Shown here: in pieces, positions 30,518 through 38,706 of the stretch
How the letters are laid out: every line of letters begins with the position of its first letter
How positions within the stretch are numbered: position 1 is the first letter of the stretch
Assembly (NCBI RefSeq): GCF_946480385.1
Contig: NZ_CAMLJP010000055.1
Span: 1-38,706, forward strand
Direction: 5' to 3'
From: an uncultured Azospirillum sp.
GTDB lineage: Bacteria; Pseudomonadota; Alphaproteobacteria; Azospirillales; Azospirillaceae
Length of the DNA stretch: 38,706 nucleotides
Translations under genes and position numbers: made by a program
Notes under the pieces: generated by a model
The model's input: the letters and a program-made list of their open reading frames with translations, nothing else
Told to the model about the DNA's origin: nothing
Databases searched by the model: none

Positions 30518-33058
30518 TCAGTAGAGCCCGCCGGTTCCCAGCGTCGCCGCGGCCGGCGGGGCCGGTACGCCCGGCTGTTGCGAGCCGAAACCGCCGGTGG
30601 CGTTCGGATCGCCCATCATGGCGCCGGACGCCTGCGAGGAGCCGTCCAGCACCACCTGAGGCTGGTCGGGGTTGGGCTCGGTGCCCGGCAGGAAGGCTTC
30701 CCAGATGGCGCGGTTGTCGCCCGGCTGGGCCAGCTGGCCGTTGGCCGGGTTGACGCGGACGAGGCGCAGGCCGGGCGGCACGCGGAACGGCGTCGCCGGC
30801 TTGTCCTTCAGCGCCACCTGCATGACTTCCTTGAACACCGGCACCGCGGCCGAGCCGCCGGTCTCGTGGCCGCCCAGCGAGCGCGGCTGGTCGAAGCCGA
30901 TGTAGGTGCCGACCACCAGATCGGGCGAGAAACCCATGAACCAGGCGTCGTGGCTGTCGTTGGTGGTGCCGGTCTTGCCGGCCAGCGGCTTGCCCAGCGA
31001 GCGCAGCGCGGCAGCGGTGCCGCGCTGGACCACGCCTTCCAGGATCGAGACGATCTGGTAGGTGGTGCGCGGGTCGTTCACCTGCTCGCGGGTATCGGGC
31101 ACCCCCGGCACCGCCATCCCGTCCTTCCAGGCGACGTTGTTACAGCCCTCGCACGGGCGGTTGTCGTGGCGGAAGATGGTCTTGCCGTTGCGGTCCTGCA
31201 CACGGTCGATGAAGGTCGGCACCACCCGCTTGCCGCCATTGTCCAGCATGGCGTAGGCGGTGGCGAGCCGCAGCACCGTCGTCTCCCCGGCGCCCAGCGC
31301 CATCGGCAGGTAGGGCTGCAGGTTGTCGACGATGCCGAACTTCTCGACCAGCGCCTTGACCTTGTCCATGCCGATCTGCTGGGCAAGGCGGACGGTCATG
31401 ACGTTGCGCGACTTCTCGATGCCGACGCGCAGCGGGGTCGGGCCGTAGAATTCATGGCTGTAGTTCTCCGGCCGCCAGACCGGCTGTCCGCCGCCCGGGT
31501 CGAAGGAGAAGGGCGCATCCATCACCAGCGACGACGGGGTGAAGCCCTGGTTCAGCGCCGTCAGATAGACGAAGGGCTTGAAGGACGAACCGGGCTGGCG
31601 CAACGCCTGGGTGGCGCGGTTGAAGACGCTCATGGCGGGAGAGAAGCCGCCGACCATCGCCAGCACGCGGCCGGTGTGCGGATCGAGCGCCACGAGGCCG
31701 CCCTGCACCTGCGGAATCTGGCGCAGGCCGTAGCTGTTCGGCGGCAGCTCCTTGGCGGCCGACTTGTCGTTCTTCTTCGCCGGCTTCTCGTCGTCGTCCT
31801 TGGCCGGCGGGCCGCTGATCGGCTCGACCAGCAGGACGTCGCCCAGCTTGGCGACGTCGGACGGCTTGCGGATCGCCGGGCCGGAGACGTCACCATCCTT
31901 GGAGGCGCGGGCCCAGCGCAGTTCGGACAGCGGAATGCGGCCGCGGCTGCCGTCGGCAAGCCCGATGTCCAGCCCGTCCGCCTGGTCGTCCTTCAGCACG
32001 ACCGCCAGCTTCCAGCCCTCCGACCCGGCGGGCGGCGGCATGGCGGCCAGCTTCTTCGGCCAGTTGTCGAAATTCTCCATCTTGGCGACGGGGCCGCGCC
32101 AGCCATGGCGGCGGTCGTAGGCGATCAGCCCGTCGCGCAGCGCCTTGGTCGCGGTCGCCTGCAGCGTCGGGTCCATCGAGGCGCGGACCGACAGCCCGCC
32201 CTCATACAGCGCCTGCTCGCCGTAGAGCTTCACCAGCTCGCGCCGGACCTCCTCGGAGAAATATTCGGCGGTCACCACCTCCTGCTCGTCGCGCTTGCGG
32301 GTGACCAGCGGCCGCCCTTGCGCGGCCTTCGCCTCTTCCGGCGTGATGTAGCCGTCTTCCGCCATGCGGCCGATCACCCAGTTGCGGCGGGCGATGGCGG
32401 CGTCGTGCTGGCGGTCCGGATTGTAGTTGGAGGGCGCCTTGGGCAAAGCCGCCAGGAAAGCGACCTCCTCGATGCTCAGCTCATCCAGCGCCTTGTTGAA
32501 ATAGTTCAGCGCCGCCGCCGCCACGCCGTAGGAGCGGTTCCCCAGGAAGATCTCGTTCAGATACAGCTCGAGGATGCGGTCCTTGCTGAAGGTCCGCTCG
32601 ATGCGGACCGCCAGGATCGCCTCCTTGATTTTGCGGGCGAAGGAGACCTCGTTGGTCAGCAGCATGTTCTTGGCGACCTGCTGCGTGATCGTGCTGGCAC
32701 CGACCGGCCGGCGGTCGCGGCCGAAATTTTCGATGTTGGTCAGGATCGCGCGCAGGATGCCGATCGGATCGACGCCCTGGTGGCCATAGAAATTCTTGTC
32801 CTCGGCCGCCATGAAGGCGTTCATGACCTGACGCGGCATGGAGTCGATCGGCACGAAGATGCGCCGTTCCGACGCGAATTCCGCCATCAGGCGCCCGTCG
32901 CCGGCATAGATGCGCGTGGTCACCGGCGGCTCGTAGTTGGCCAGCTTGGTGTAGTCGGGCAGGTCGTGGTCGTAATGCTCGAACAGGAAGACCAGCCCCC
33001 CGGCACCGGCAAGAGCCAGCATCACGAAGGCCATCAGCAAGGACAGAAGAAGGCGCAT
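30518..33058 (-). CDS. mrcA: penicillin-binding protein 1A (bifunctional transglycosylase/transpeptidase)
   Basis: An 846-residue class A PBP that polymerises and cross-links peptidoglycan at the inner membrane. It has an N-terminal anchor (LLSLLMAFVMLALAGAGGLVFLF). The GT51 domain has catalytic Glu in AAEDKNFYGHQGVD and motifs STITQQVAKNM and RKIKEAILAVRIER. An OB-like insert follows (IAYDRRHGWRGP ... LSELRWARAS). In the transpeptidase domain the SxxK motif is in GSSFKPF, SxN in KSRNVMTV and KTG in AGKTGTTNDSHDAWF. The tail is Gly/Ala/Pro-rich. The insert has an unusual charged stretch (PPAKDDDEKPAKKNDKSAAKE). It follows the amidase gene on the same strand after 226 bp. Confidence 0.97.
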   Translation of the reverse strand: MRLLLSLLMAFVMLALAGAGGLVFLFEHYDHDLPDYTKLANYEPPVTTRIYAGDGRLMAEFASERRIFVPIDSMPRQVMNAFMAAEDKNFYGHQGVDPIGILRAILTNIENFGRDRRPVGASTITQQVAKNMLLTNEVSFARKIKEAILAVRIERTFSKDRILELYLNEIFLGNRSYGVAAAALNYFNKALDELSIEEVAFLAALPKAPSNYNPDRQHDAAIARRNWVIGRMAEDGYITPEEAKAAQGRPLVTRKRDEQEVVTAEYFSEEVRRELVKLYGEQALYEGGLSVRASMDPTLQATATKALRDGLIAYDRRHGWRGPVAKMENFDNWPKKLAAMPPPAGSEGWKLAVVLKDDQADGLDIGLADGSRGRIPLSELRWARASKDGDVSGPAIRKPSDVAKLGDVLLVEPISGPPAKDDDEKPAKKNDKSAAKELPPNSYGLRQIPQVQGGLVALDPHTGRVLAMVGGFSPAMSVFNRATQALRQPGSSFKPFVYLTALNQGFTPSSLVMDAPFSFDPGGGQPVWRPENYSHEFYGPTPLRVGIEKSRNVMTVRLAQQIGMDKVKALVEKFGIVDNLQPYLPMALGAGETTVLRLATAYAMLDNGGKRVVPTFIDRVQDRNGKTIFRHDNRPCEGCNNVAWKDGMAVPGVPDTREQVNDPRTTYQIVSILEGVVQRGTAAALRSLGKPLAGKTGTTNDSHDAWFMGFSPDLVVGTYIGFDQPRSLGGHETGGSAAVPVFKEVMQVALKDKPATPFRVPPGLRLVRVNPANGQLAQPGDNRAIWEAFLPGTEPNPDQPQVVLDGSSQASGAMMGDPNATGGFGSQQPGVPAPPAAATLGTGGLY

Positions 33059-33284
33059 GACCGATCCCGCAAGAAACGACGAACGGCGCGCCTGGACGCC
33101 GGTTCCGATGGAGCCGGATCGCAGGTGCGCCTGACAGGGCGGCGCATCCTACACCGCCGCGGTGCGAAGTGCCGCCCCCGTTCCCGTCATGTCAGGAAAA
33201 TGTGACACGCAGAGGGCACCCGCAAGAAGGCGCCGGCGCAAAGGGGGTATTCGGGCCGTCAGTATCCGGCAGTCCGGCCCCGTT

Positions 33285-34778
33285 TCAGCTCCGCTGCGCG
33301 CCGTGCAGCCAGCGGAAATAGGCGTCGATGGTGCGGGCCAGCCCCTTGCCCAGACGCTCGCGGTGGCCGGTGGAGGTCAGGAGCTTGATATCCTGCCGGT
33401 TCGACAGGTATCCCATCTCGATCAGCGCCGACGGCACGTCGGGCGCGGTCAGCACGGCGAAGCCGGCCTGCCGGTGCGGCCGGTTGGGGATCAGCGGTAC
33501 CTCGCGCCCGAGATTCTGCAGCGCCAGCGTGGCGAAGCGCTTGGAATGGTTCATGGCGTCGCGCTGGGCCAGATCGATCAGGATGTTGGCGACCAGCTTG
33601 TTCTCGCCCGACAGATCGAGCCCCACCAGGGCGTCGGCCCGGTTCTCCTTGGCCGCCAGCATTTCCGCCTCGCGGTCGGACGCCTTGTCGGACAAGGTAT
33701 AGATCGACATGCCGCGCACGTCGCCGCTGCTGATGCTGTCGGCATGCAGCGAGATGAACAGGTCTGCGCCGGCCTCGCGCCCAATGGTGACGCGATCCCG
33801 CAGCCGGATGAACACATCGCTGTCGCGGGTCAGCTTCACCCGGTAGCGGCCGGTCGCCTCCAACTGGCGCTTCACCTCCTTGGCGGTGGCGAGCGTGATG
33901 TCCTTCTCATAGATGCCGCCGACGCCGATGGCGCCGGGATCCTGGCCGCCATGGCCGGGGTCGAGCACGATCAGCGGCTTTTCCGCCACCGTCGGCGGCT
34001 TGTTGTCCGGCAGCGGCGGGGCAACGGGCAGCGCAGCCGGGATCAGCTGCGCCGGCGGGATCGGCGGCAGCGGCGCAAAGGGCGGCGGAGCGGTGACGGC
34101 GGTGGAGGTCGACGACTCGGGAGCGGCCGGCTGAGGGGACGGCTGCGGCGCCGGAATTGCCATTGCAGATGCGACGATCGAACTCATCGTCAGCGGGCTT
34201 TTGGTCCCGAACTCTCCAACGGCGTCGTTCCCCGCCGTGGCCCCGGCAAGCTGCCGGAACTCCGCCGGAGTGGTCTTCTCCAGGTCGAGCACGAGGCGCG
34301 GCTGGTGGCCGTCCCGCGCCGGGATCATGTAGCCCTCGCGCAGCCGCGCCGGGCCGACCGTCTCGAAGGTCAGGCGCGTGCCGCGCGGGCCGCCCGCCGC
34401 ATGCCGATAGCGCGCGACCACCCCCTTGCCCTCCACCGGCAGCGCGCCGCCAGGCCAGATCAGGTCGGGCAGATCGATGATGACGCGGTAGGGATCGGCG
34501 GCCATCGACACGGAGAAGGACACCGCGTCGCTCAGCTCCAACACGAAGCGGGTCTTGTCCGGATGGATGCCCAGTCGGGCATCGACCACCGCCGTGCGCG
34601 GCGGCGCCGACGGCAGAGCCGCGGTGGTCTGCGCTCTCGCCGCCCCGGTCGCAGCGAAACAGATCAGCCCCAACACCAGCAGCAGCGGCAGAACCAATCC
34701 GAGAACGCGCATCGCCAGCCAACGCGGCGAAGCGGCGGCCGGAGCGGTGGCTATGGTCGGGCTGGGCGGCCGTGGCAT
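33285..34778 (-). CDS. amiC: N-acetylmuramoyl-L-alanine amidase (AMIN + Amidase_3)
   Basis: A 497-residue exported amidase that cuts the stem peptide from glycan in septal peptidoglycan. It begins with a long signal/anchor (MRVLGLVLPLLLVLGLICF). An AMIN targeting domain follows (TRFVLELSDAVSFSVSMAADPYRVIIDLPDLIW), then a Pro-rich linker. The C-terminal zinc Amidase_3 domain has VLDPGHGGQDPGAIG (His), GIYEKDITLATAKEV (Glu), LFISLHADSI (His) and ALIEMGYLSNRQD (Glu). Start ATG 34778 has AGGAG 5 nt upstream; an upstream in-frame start has none. It is divergent from rne, a conserved neighbourhood in alphaproteobacteria. The symbol follows family use. Confidence 0.94.
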   Translation of the reverse strand: MPRPPSPTIATAPAAASPRWLAMRVLGLVLPLLLVLGLICFAATGAARAQTTAALPSAPPRTAVVDARLGIHPDKTRFVLELSDAVSFSVSMAADPYRVIIDLPDLIWPGGALPVEGKGVVARYRHAAGGPRGTRLTFETVGPARLREGYMIPARDGHQPRLVLDLEKTTPAEFRQLAGATAGNDAVGEFGTKSPLTMSSIVASAMAIPAPQPSPQPAAPESSTSTAVTAPPPFAPLPPIPPAQLIPAALPVAPPLPDNKPPTVAEKPLIVLDPGHGGQDPGAIGVGGIYEKDITLATAKEVKRQLEATGRYRVKLTRDSDVFIRLRDRVTIGREAGADLFISLHADSISSGDVRGMSIYTLSDKASDREAEMLAAKENRADALVGLDLSGENKLVANILIDLAQRDAMNHSKRFATLALQNLGREVPLIPNRPHRQAGFAVLTAPDVPSALIEMGYLSNRQDIKLLTSTGHRERLGKGLARTIDAYFRWLHGAQRS

Positions 34779-34828
34779 CGAGACTCCTCGGCGGCTGAAG
34801 GCGCACAAAGCAAGACAGTGGACGCTCA

Positions 34829-34858
34829 GCTATAGCCTAGCCAATTCAAGGCTCTCAA
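34829..34858 (-). promoter_or_regulatory. probable promoter of the amidase gene
   Basis: On the minus strand TTGAGA (34853-34858) and TATAGC (34829-34834) are 18 bp apart, giving a leader of about 45 nt before ATG 34778. Confidence 0.4.
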
Positions 34859-35020
34859 CGCGGATCATCAGATCCCGAGTCAATTCCGGACGGGGGTGCC
34901 GTTCCTGCAACAGTGAGCGTGAGCGTGGCGGCGTACATGCCGGGGCGGGCTGCCACGGTGGAAGCACGCATCCCCGCTTCCCCGCGACGAACTTGTTCGC
35001 CGAATCGGCGCATTTCCGCG

Positions 35021-35049
35021 TTGTGCAAGAGGGATCGCTTGTCTATGGT
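35021..35049 (+). promoter_or_regulatory. possible rne promoter
   Basis: TTGTGC (35021-35026) and TATGGT (35044-35049) are 17 bp apart, both moderate matches. If used, rne would have a leader of about 400 nt. Confidence 0.35.
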
Positions 35050-35455
35050 ATCTTTGCGACAGACCGCAATTCGCCAGATTCGGGTCGGACTCCCAAGGTG
35101 AGCGCCGATTCGCTGATGCCGGGATCAACCTCCCAGGATCAGCCGATCGCCGGTCACGGGGCCGACCAAGGGGCTGCGGCGTCGCCCCCGACACCGCCTG
35201 TCCGGCCATCCGCGCCGGAGGGACGTCGCGGGGTGGCGCGTTCGGATTGGCGGTGAGAGGACGAAACCTCGAAGCTGGCTGTGGCCGCAAGGCGGCAGCC
35301 CGGCGCGTGTCGACCGGGCCGTCCTGGCTGCTCTCGTCAGCGCCGTTCGGCGGTTCCGGTCCGTCGTGCCGTATGCTTCGCCCACAACAGACGCTGCGTC
35401 CAGGCGGCCCGACCGGTCGCGCGGGTTCCCTGGGTCGCGCCGTTGAGGACCGTAT
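35050..35455 (+). other. long leader region of rne
   Basis: About 400 bp without a supported gene. Open frames here are Arg/Pro/Ser-rich and overlap one another. In Escherichia coli the rne leader is similarly long (361 nt) and lets RNase E control its own mRNA. A similar role is plausible here, though I see no specific matching structure. No gene is supported in the 34779-35020 part of the gap either. Confidence 0.4.
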
Positions 35456-38400
35456 ATGGCCAAGCGCATGCTGGTGGACGCCACGCACCCGGAGGAAACC
35501 CGGGTTGCCGTGGTCAATGGGAACCGGCTGGAAGAGCTCGACTTCGAGATCGCCAGCCGCAAGCAGCTGAAGGGCAACATCTACCTGGCGAAGGTGACGC
35601 GGGTCGAGCCTTCGCTTCAGGCGGCCTTCGTGGAATATGGCGGGAACCGCCACGGCTTCCTCGCCTTCTCCGAAATCCATCCCGACTACTACCGCATTCC
35701 CATCGCCGACCGCGAGGCGCTGCTGGCCGAGGAGCGCCGCCTGGAAGAGCAGGCGGAAGCCCGGGCCGAGGCCGCCGCCGACGGCGCCGTGATGGGCGAG
35801 CCGATCCGCCCCGAGCAGGTGGTCGAGGAATGGTCGCCGATGCCCTCCCCCATCGCGCCCGAGGCGTCGGATGAGGAAGGCGACGAGGACAACGGCGCCG
35901 AAGACGCCGAGTCCGGCGATGAGCAGACCGCCCCGTCGGAGGGCGCCGCCCAGGCCGGTGCCCAGGACGCCCCCGACACGCTCGGTGGCGACGAGGACGA
36001 GGAGGCGGAGACCCAGCGCCGCCGCTCGCGCCCGCTGCGTTCCTACAAGATCCAGGAAGTGGTCAAGCGCCGGCAGGTCATGCTGGTGCAGGTGACGAAG
36101 GAGGAGCGCGGCAACAAGGGTGCGGCGCTGACCACCTACCTGTCGCTGCCCGGCCGCTACTGCGTCCTGATGCCCAACACCGGCCGCGGTGGCGGGATTT
36201 CCCGCAAGATCACCAACCCGGCCGACCGCAAGCGCCTGAAGGAAATCCTGTCGGATCTCGACATTCCCGACGGCATGGCGGTCATCCTGCGCACCGCCGG
36301 GCTGGAGCGTTCCAAGCCCGAGATCAAGCGCGACCTGGAATATCTCCTGCGCCTGTGGGACGACATTCGCGAACAGACGCTGAAGTCGTCGGCGCCCTGC
36401 CTCATCTATGAAGAGGCGAACCTGATCAAGCGGTCGATCCGCGATCTTTATTCCAACGACATCGACGAGATCTGGGTCGAGGGCGAGGCCGGCTTCCGCA
36501 CGGCGCGCGAGTTCATGGACATGCTGATGCCGGGCCATTCCCAGCGCGTCCAGCTGTACCGAGACAGCCAGATCCCGCTGTTCCACCGCTATCAGGTGGA
36601 AACGCAGATCGACGCCATCCACAGCCCGGTGGTGCAGCTGCGCTCCGGTGGCTACATCGTCATCAACCCGACCGAGGCGCTGGTCTCCATCGACGTCAAC
36701 TCCGGCAAGTCGACCCGCGAGCGCAACATCGAGGAAACCGCCTACAAGACCAACCTGGAGGCTGCCGACGAGGTGGCACGCCAGCTGCGCCTGCGCGATC
36801 TGGCCGGCCTGATCGTCATCGACTTCATCGACATGGAGGAGCCGCGGAACAACGCCGCCGTCGAGCGCCGCATGAAGGAGGCGATGAAGAACGACCGGGC
36901 GCGCATCCAGCTCGGCCGCATCTCCGCCTTCGGCCTGCTGGAGCTGTCGCGCCAGCGTCTGCGTCCGTCTCTGCTGGAGACCAACTTCGAGCGCTGCCCG
37001 CACTGCTCGGGCACCGGCGTCGTCCGTTCGGTCGAATCCGCCTCGCTGCACGTCCTGCGCGCCATCGAGGAAGAAGGCATCCGCAAGCGGTCGGCCGAGA
37101 TCACCATCTACGTCCCGACCTCCATCGCGCTCTACATCCTCAACCAGAAGCGTGGTGAGCTGGCCAAGATCGAAGAGCGTCACGCCTTCAGCGTCATGGT
37201 CCAGGCCGACGACACCCTGATTGCCCCGGACCACCGTCTGGAGCGCAACAAGGCCCGCCTGCCCGACGAGGAAGGCCCGCTGGTCAGTGCCGACCGCGTG
37301 ATGGCCGAGACCGACCGCGCGCTCGCCGCCGAGCCGGTCCAGCCGGTGGAGGAGCCGGAGGCCGAGGTCGAAGCCGCCCAGGTCGAGGAGTCCGCCGAGC
37401 GTGCCGAGACCAACGGCGATGGCAATGGCGAGGACCGTCGTCGTCGTCGCCGCCGCCGTCGTGGCCGTGGCCGTGACCGCGAGGACGGCCGGGCCGAAGG
37501 CGACACCGCCGAGGGCGAGGGCGAGACGGACGAAGCCGGTCAGGAGACCGAGGACGCCGCTCTTCCGGTTGCCGCCGAGGCGATCCCCGGTGCCGCCATC
37601 TCCGAACCCGCCGCCGACTCGGCTGACGCCGAAGGCGACGACGAGGACGAGGACGGCGAGGACGAAACCGGCGCCGACGCCGGCGAGCGCAACGGCGAAG
37701 GCCGCAAGAAGCGTCGCCGCGGCAAGCGCGGTGGCCGTCGCCGGTCGCGCCGCGAGGGCGCGGAAGGCCTGGAGGGCGGCGAGGACGCCGTCTCCGAGCA
37801 GCCCGCCGCTCCGGCTCAGGCAACTCCGGCACCGGTCGAGGCGAGCGACCTCGACTGGATCCTGGCCGGCGATACCGCCCCGGCGGTCGAGCAAGCCCCG
37901 GTTCCGGTGCCCGCCACCGAGCCGCCGGTGACCGCTCCGGCCCCGGCCGAAGCCGCCGCGACGAAGGCTCCGACCAAGAAGGCGTCGCGCAAGCGCAAGG
38001 CCGCCGCCGAAGCTCCGGTGGAGGCTGCCCCCGTGGCCGCTCCGGCCGTTGCCGAGGCGCCGGCCAAGGGCCGCAAGCGCAAGGCCGCCGCTGCGGTCGA
38101 GGCGCCGGCGGAAGCCGCCGCCGAAGCCGCGCCGGCCAAGAAGGCGTCGCGCAAGCGCAAGGCTGCCGCCGAAGCCCCGGTGGAGGCTGCTCCCGTGGCC
38201 GCTCCGGCTGCTGCCGAAGCGCCGGCCAAGGGCCGCAAGCGCAAGGCCGCTGCCGCCGCCGAAGCCCCGGCAGAGGTCGCGACCGACAAGGCGCCGGCCA
38301 AAAAGGCGTCGCGCAAGCGCAAGGCCGCTGCGGAGGCTCCGGCCGAAGCCGCACCGGTTGCCGCCGCGCCGGCTCCGGTGCACCAGCCCGCTCCGGCCGC

Positions 38401-38482
38401 CGAGCCCGCCAACGAGCCGGCCCCCGCCGGTGACGAGGACGAGGCGAACGCCAAGCCGCGCCGCGGCTGGTGGAAGCGGTAA
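35456..38482 (+). CDS. rne: ribonuclease E
   Basis: A 1008-residue endoribonuclease and degradosome scaffold. The N-terminus (MAKRMLVDATHPEETRVAVV) and S1 domain (GNIYLAKVTRVEPSLQAAFVEYG) are standard. The S1 domain is split by about 115 acidic, disordered residues (~85-200) before VMLVQVTKEERGNKGAALTTYLSLPGRY, as in other alphaproteobacteria. The catalytic DNase-like domain has SIDVNSGKSTRERNIEETA and VIDFIDMEEPRNN, and the zinc-link is CPHCSGTG. The C-terminal ~380 residues alternate Arg-rich (RRRRRRRRGRGRDRE) and acidic blocks and end in KRK-Ala repeats. ATG 35456 has GAGGA 7 nt upstream. A perfect terminator follows. Confidence 0.97.
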   Translation: MAKRMLVDATHPEETRVAVVNGNRLEELDFEIASRKQLKGNIYLAKVTRVEPSLQAAFVEYGGNRHGFLAFSEIHPDYYRIPIADREALLAEERRLEEQAEARAEAAADGAVMGEPIRPEQVVEEWSPMPSPIAPEASDEEGDEDNGAEDAESGDEQTAPSEGAAQAGAQDAPDTLGGDEDEEAETQRRRSRPLRSYKIQEVVKRRQVMLVQVTKEERGNKGAALTTYLSLPGRYCVLMPNTGRGGGISRKITNPADRKRLKEILSDLDIPDGMAVILRTAGLERSKPEIKRDLEYLLRLWDDIREQTLKSSAPCLIYEEANLIKRSIRDLYSNDIDEIWVEGEAGFRTAREFMDMLMPGHSQRVQLYRDSQIPLFHRYQVETQIDAIHSPVVQLRSGGYIVINPTEALVSIDVNSGKSTRERNIEETAYKTNLEAADEVARQLRLRDLAGLIVIDFIDMEEPRNNAAVERRMKEAMKNDRARIQLGRISAFGLLELSRQRLRPSLLETNFERCPHCSGTGVVRSVESASLHVLRAIEEEGIRKRSAEITIYVPTSIALYILNQKRGELAKIEERHAFSVMVQADDTLIAPDHRLERNKARLPDEEGPLVSADRVMAETDRALAAEPVQPVEEPEAEVEAAQVEESAERAETNGDGNGEDRRRRRRRRRGRGRDREDGRAEGDTAEGEGETDEAGQETEDAALPVAAEAIPGAAISEPAADSADAEGDDEDEDGEDETGADAGERNGEGRKKRRRGKRGGRRRSRREGAEGLEGGEDAVSEQPAAPAQATPAPVEASDLDWILAGDTAPAVEQAPVPVPATEPPVTAPAPAEAAATKAPTKKASRKRKAAAEAPVEAAPVAAPAVAEAPAKGRKRKAAAAVEAPAEAAAEAAPAKKASRKRKAAAEAPVEAAPVAAPAAAEAPAKGRKRKAAAAAEAPAEVATDKAPAKKASRKRKAAAEAPAEAAPVAAAPAPVHQPAPAAEPANEPAPAGDEDEANAKPRRGWWKR
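37976..38360 (+). repeat. 162-bp tandem repeats in the 3' part of rne
   Basis: The codons for KKASRKRKAAAEAP recur at 37976, 38138 and 38300, an exact 162-bp (54-codon) period. Between them a related AKGRKRKAAA unit occurs at mid-period. The repeat keeps the frame and forms the basic/Ala-rich tail. Confidence 0.88.
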
Positions 38483-38515
38483 GCCCAACGGCCCAACCGG
38501 AACCTCTGGAACGGG

Positions 38516-38546
38516 AAAAGGCGCCGCAAGGCGCCTTTTCCTTTTC
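38516..38546 (+). terminator. rho-independent terminator of rne
   Basis: AAAAGGCGCC-GCAA-GGCGCCTTTT is a perfect 10-bp stem with a stable GCAA tetraloop, followed by CCTTTT. It begins 33 bp after the rne stop. Confidence 0.9.
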
Positions 38547-38584
38547 CCGGACGTTATCACCCCTGCCACAGGACAGGTCGGACC

Positions 38585-38706
38585 ATGAGCAAGGCCTTCA
38601 CCCGCGAGAACGACACGCCAGACGACGACGATCTCGACGAACCGGCACCGTTGCCGCAGGGCTTCAAGAACTACATGACCCCGCCCGGCTTCCAGCGCAT
38701 GCAGGA
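38585..38706 (+). CDS. greB: transcription elongation factor GreB (5' part, cut by the window end)
   Basis: The first 40 residues are MSKAFTRENDTPDDDDLDE followed by PAPLPQGFKNYMTPPGFQRMQ. The opening MSKAFTRE-D, the acidic stretch and LP-G-KNY-TP-G are the conserved GreB N-terminus. GreB rescues backtracked RNA polymerase by stimulating transcript cleavage. The remaining coiled-coil and C-terminal domains lie beyond the window. Confidence 0.9.
   Translation, partial: MSKAFTRENDTPDDDDLDEPAPLPQGFKNYMTPPGFQRMQ

Noticed and set aside
30578..33205. Plus-strand open frame of about 875 codons opposite mrcA
   Set aside because: Composition is His/Gln/Arg/Val-rich shadow sequence, and the minus strand has all PBP1A motifs.
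34880..38569. Minus-strand open frame of more than 1200 codons antisense to rne
   Set aside because: Its Gly/Arg/Leu-rich repetitive translation mirrors the rne codon pattern and repeats. It has no start signal and no recognisable domain, while the plus strand encodes a clear RNase E.
1..38706. CRISPR array, insertion sequence, prophage or defence island
   Set aside because: No spaced direct-repeat array, transposase, integrase, terminal inverted repeats or phage structural genes are visible; the tRNA genes have no flanking att-like duplication in the window.

Overview
The window is GC-rich chromosomal DNA of an alphaproteobacterium, most likely Rhodospirillales close to Azospirillum. The evidence is the strong GC codon bias (long antisense reading frames are its by-product), the order prfB - mrcA - amidase with divergent rne, the RNase E with a long acidic insertion in its S1 domain, a DUF3126 protein, and an alphar8/MmgR (suhB-type) small RNA. 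The genus is an inference. I see no rRNA, CRISPR array, insertion sequence, integrase or prophage.

Layout. 1-1.4 kb: tRNA-Tyr, an RlmB-like 2'-O-methyltransferase and tRNA-Thr. 1.5-4.7 kb: a Wza/GumB-type export lipoprotein and an outer-membrane beta-barrel protein, bracketed by two small disordered proteins. 5.1-10.3 kb: a MarR regulator followed by a four-gene branched-chain-amino-acid-type ABC importer whose two permeases are fused. 10.3-16.4 kb, minus strand: two NMT1/SsuA-type ABC importers. The second (ATPase and two permeases) has no binding protein of its own. The first has a promoter whose -10 lies inside a palindrome.

16.6-24.1 kb is the least ordinary part. A 29-codon gene has its own promoter, and its ribosome-binding site has a perfect 14-nt complement downstream. 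A secreted caspase-like/SH3/MORN protein has lost both catalytic residues. It converges on a membrane protein that joins an ExeA-like NTPase domain with a degraded P-loop to periplasmic ankyrin repeats. Then come a ROK sugar kinase, a small gene behind a textbook sigma-54 promoter with a cluster of palindromes inside it, and a 20-residue membrane peptide.

24.5-27.6 kb: the MmgR-like sRNA, trehalose-phosphatase otsB, a small protein resembling flagellar rod tails, a peptidoglycan-binding protein, and prfB with its complete programmed +1 frameshift site. 27.9-30.4 kb: an AlgI-type MBOAT acyltransferase and an SGNH-like partner, wedged on the opposite strand between prfB and mrcA. 30.5-38.7 kb: mrcA (PBP1A), an AMIN/Amidase_3 cell-wall amidase, divergent rne with a long leader, and the start of greB.

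Most of the window is housekeeping or transport. Nothing in it can be proved from sequence alone to be a new defence or mobile system. The best leads for undescribed biology are the 16.6-kb micro-gene, the two adjacent pseudo-enzyme proteins and the sigma-54 palindrome gene.
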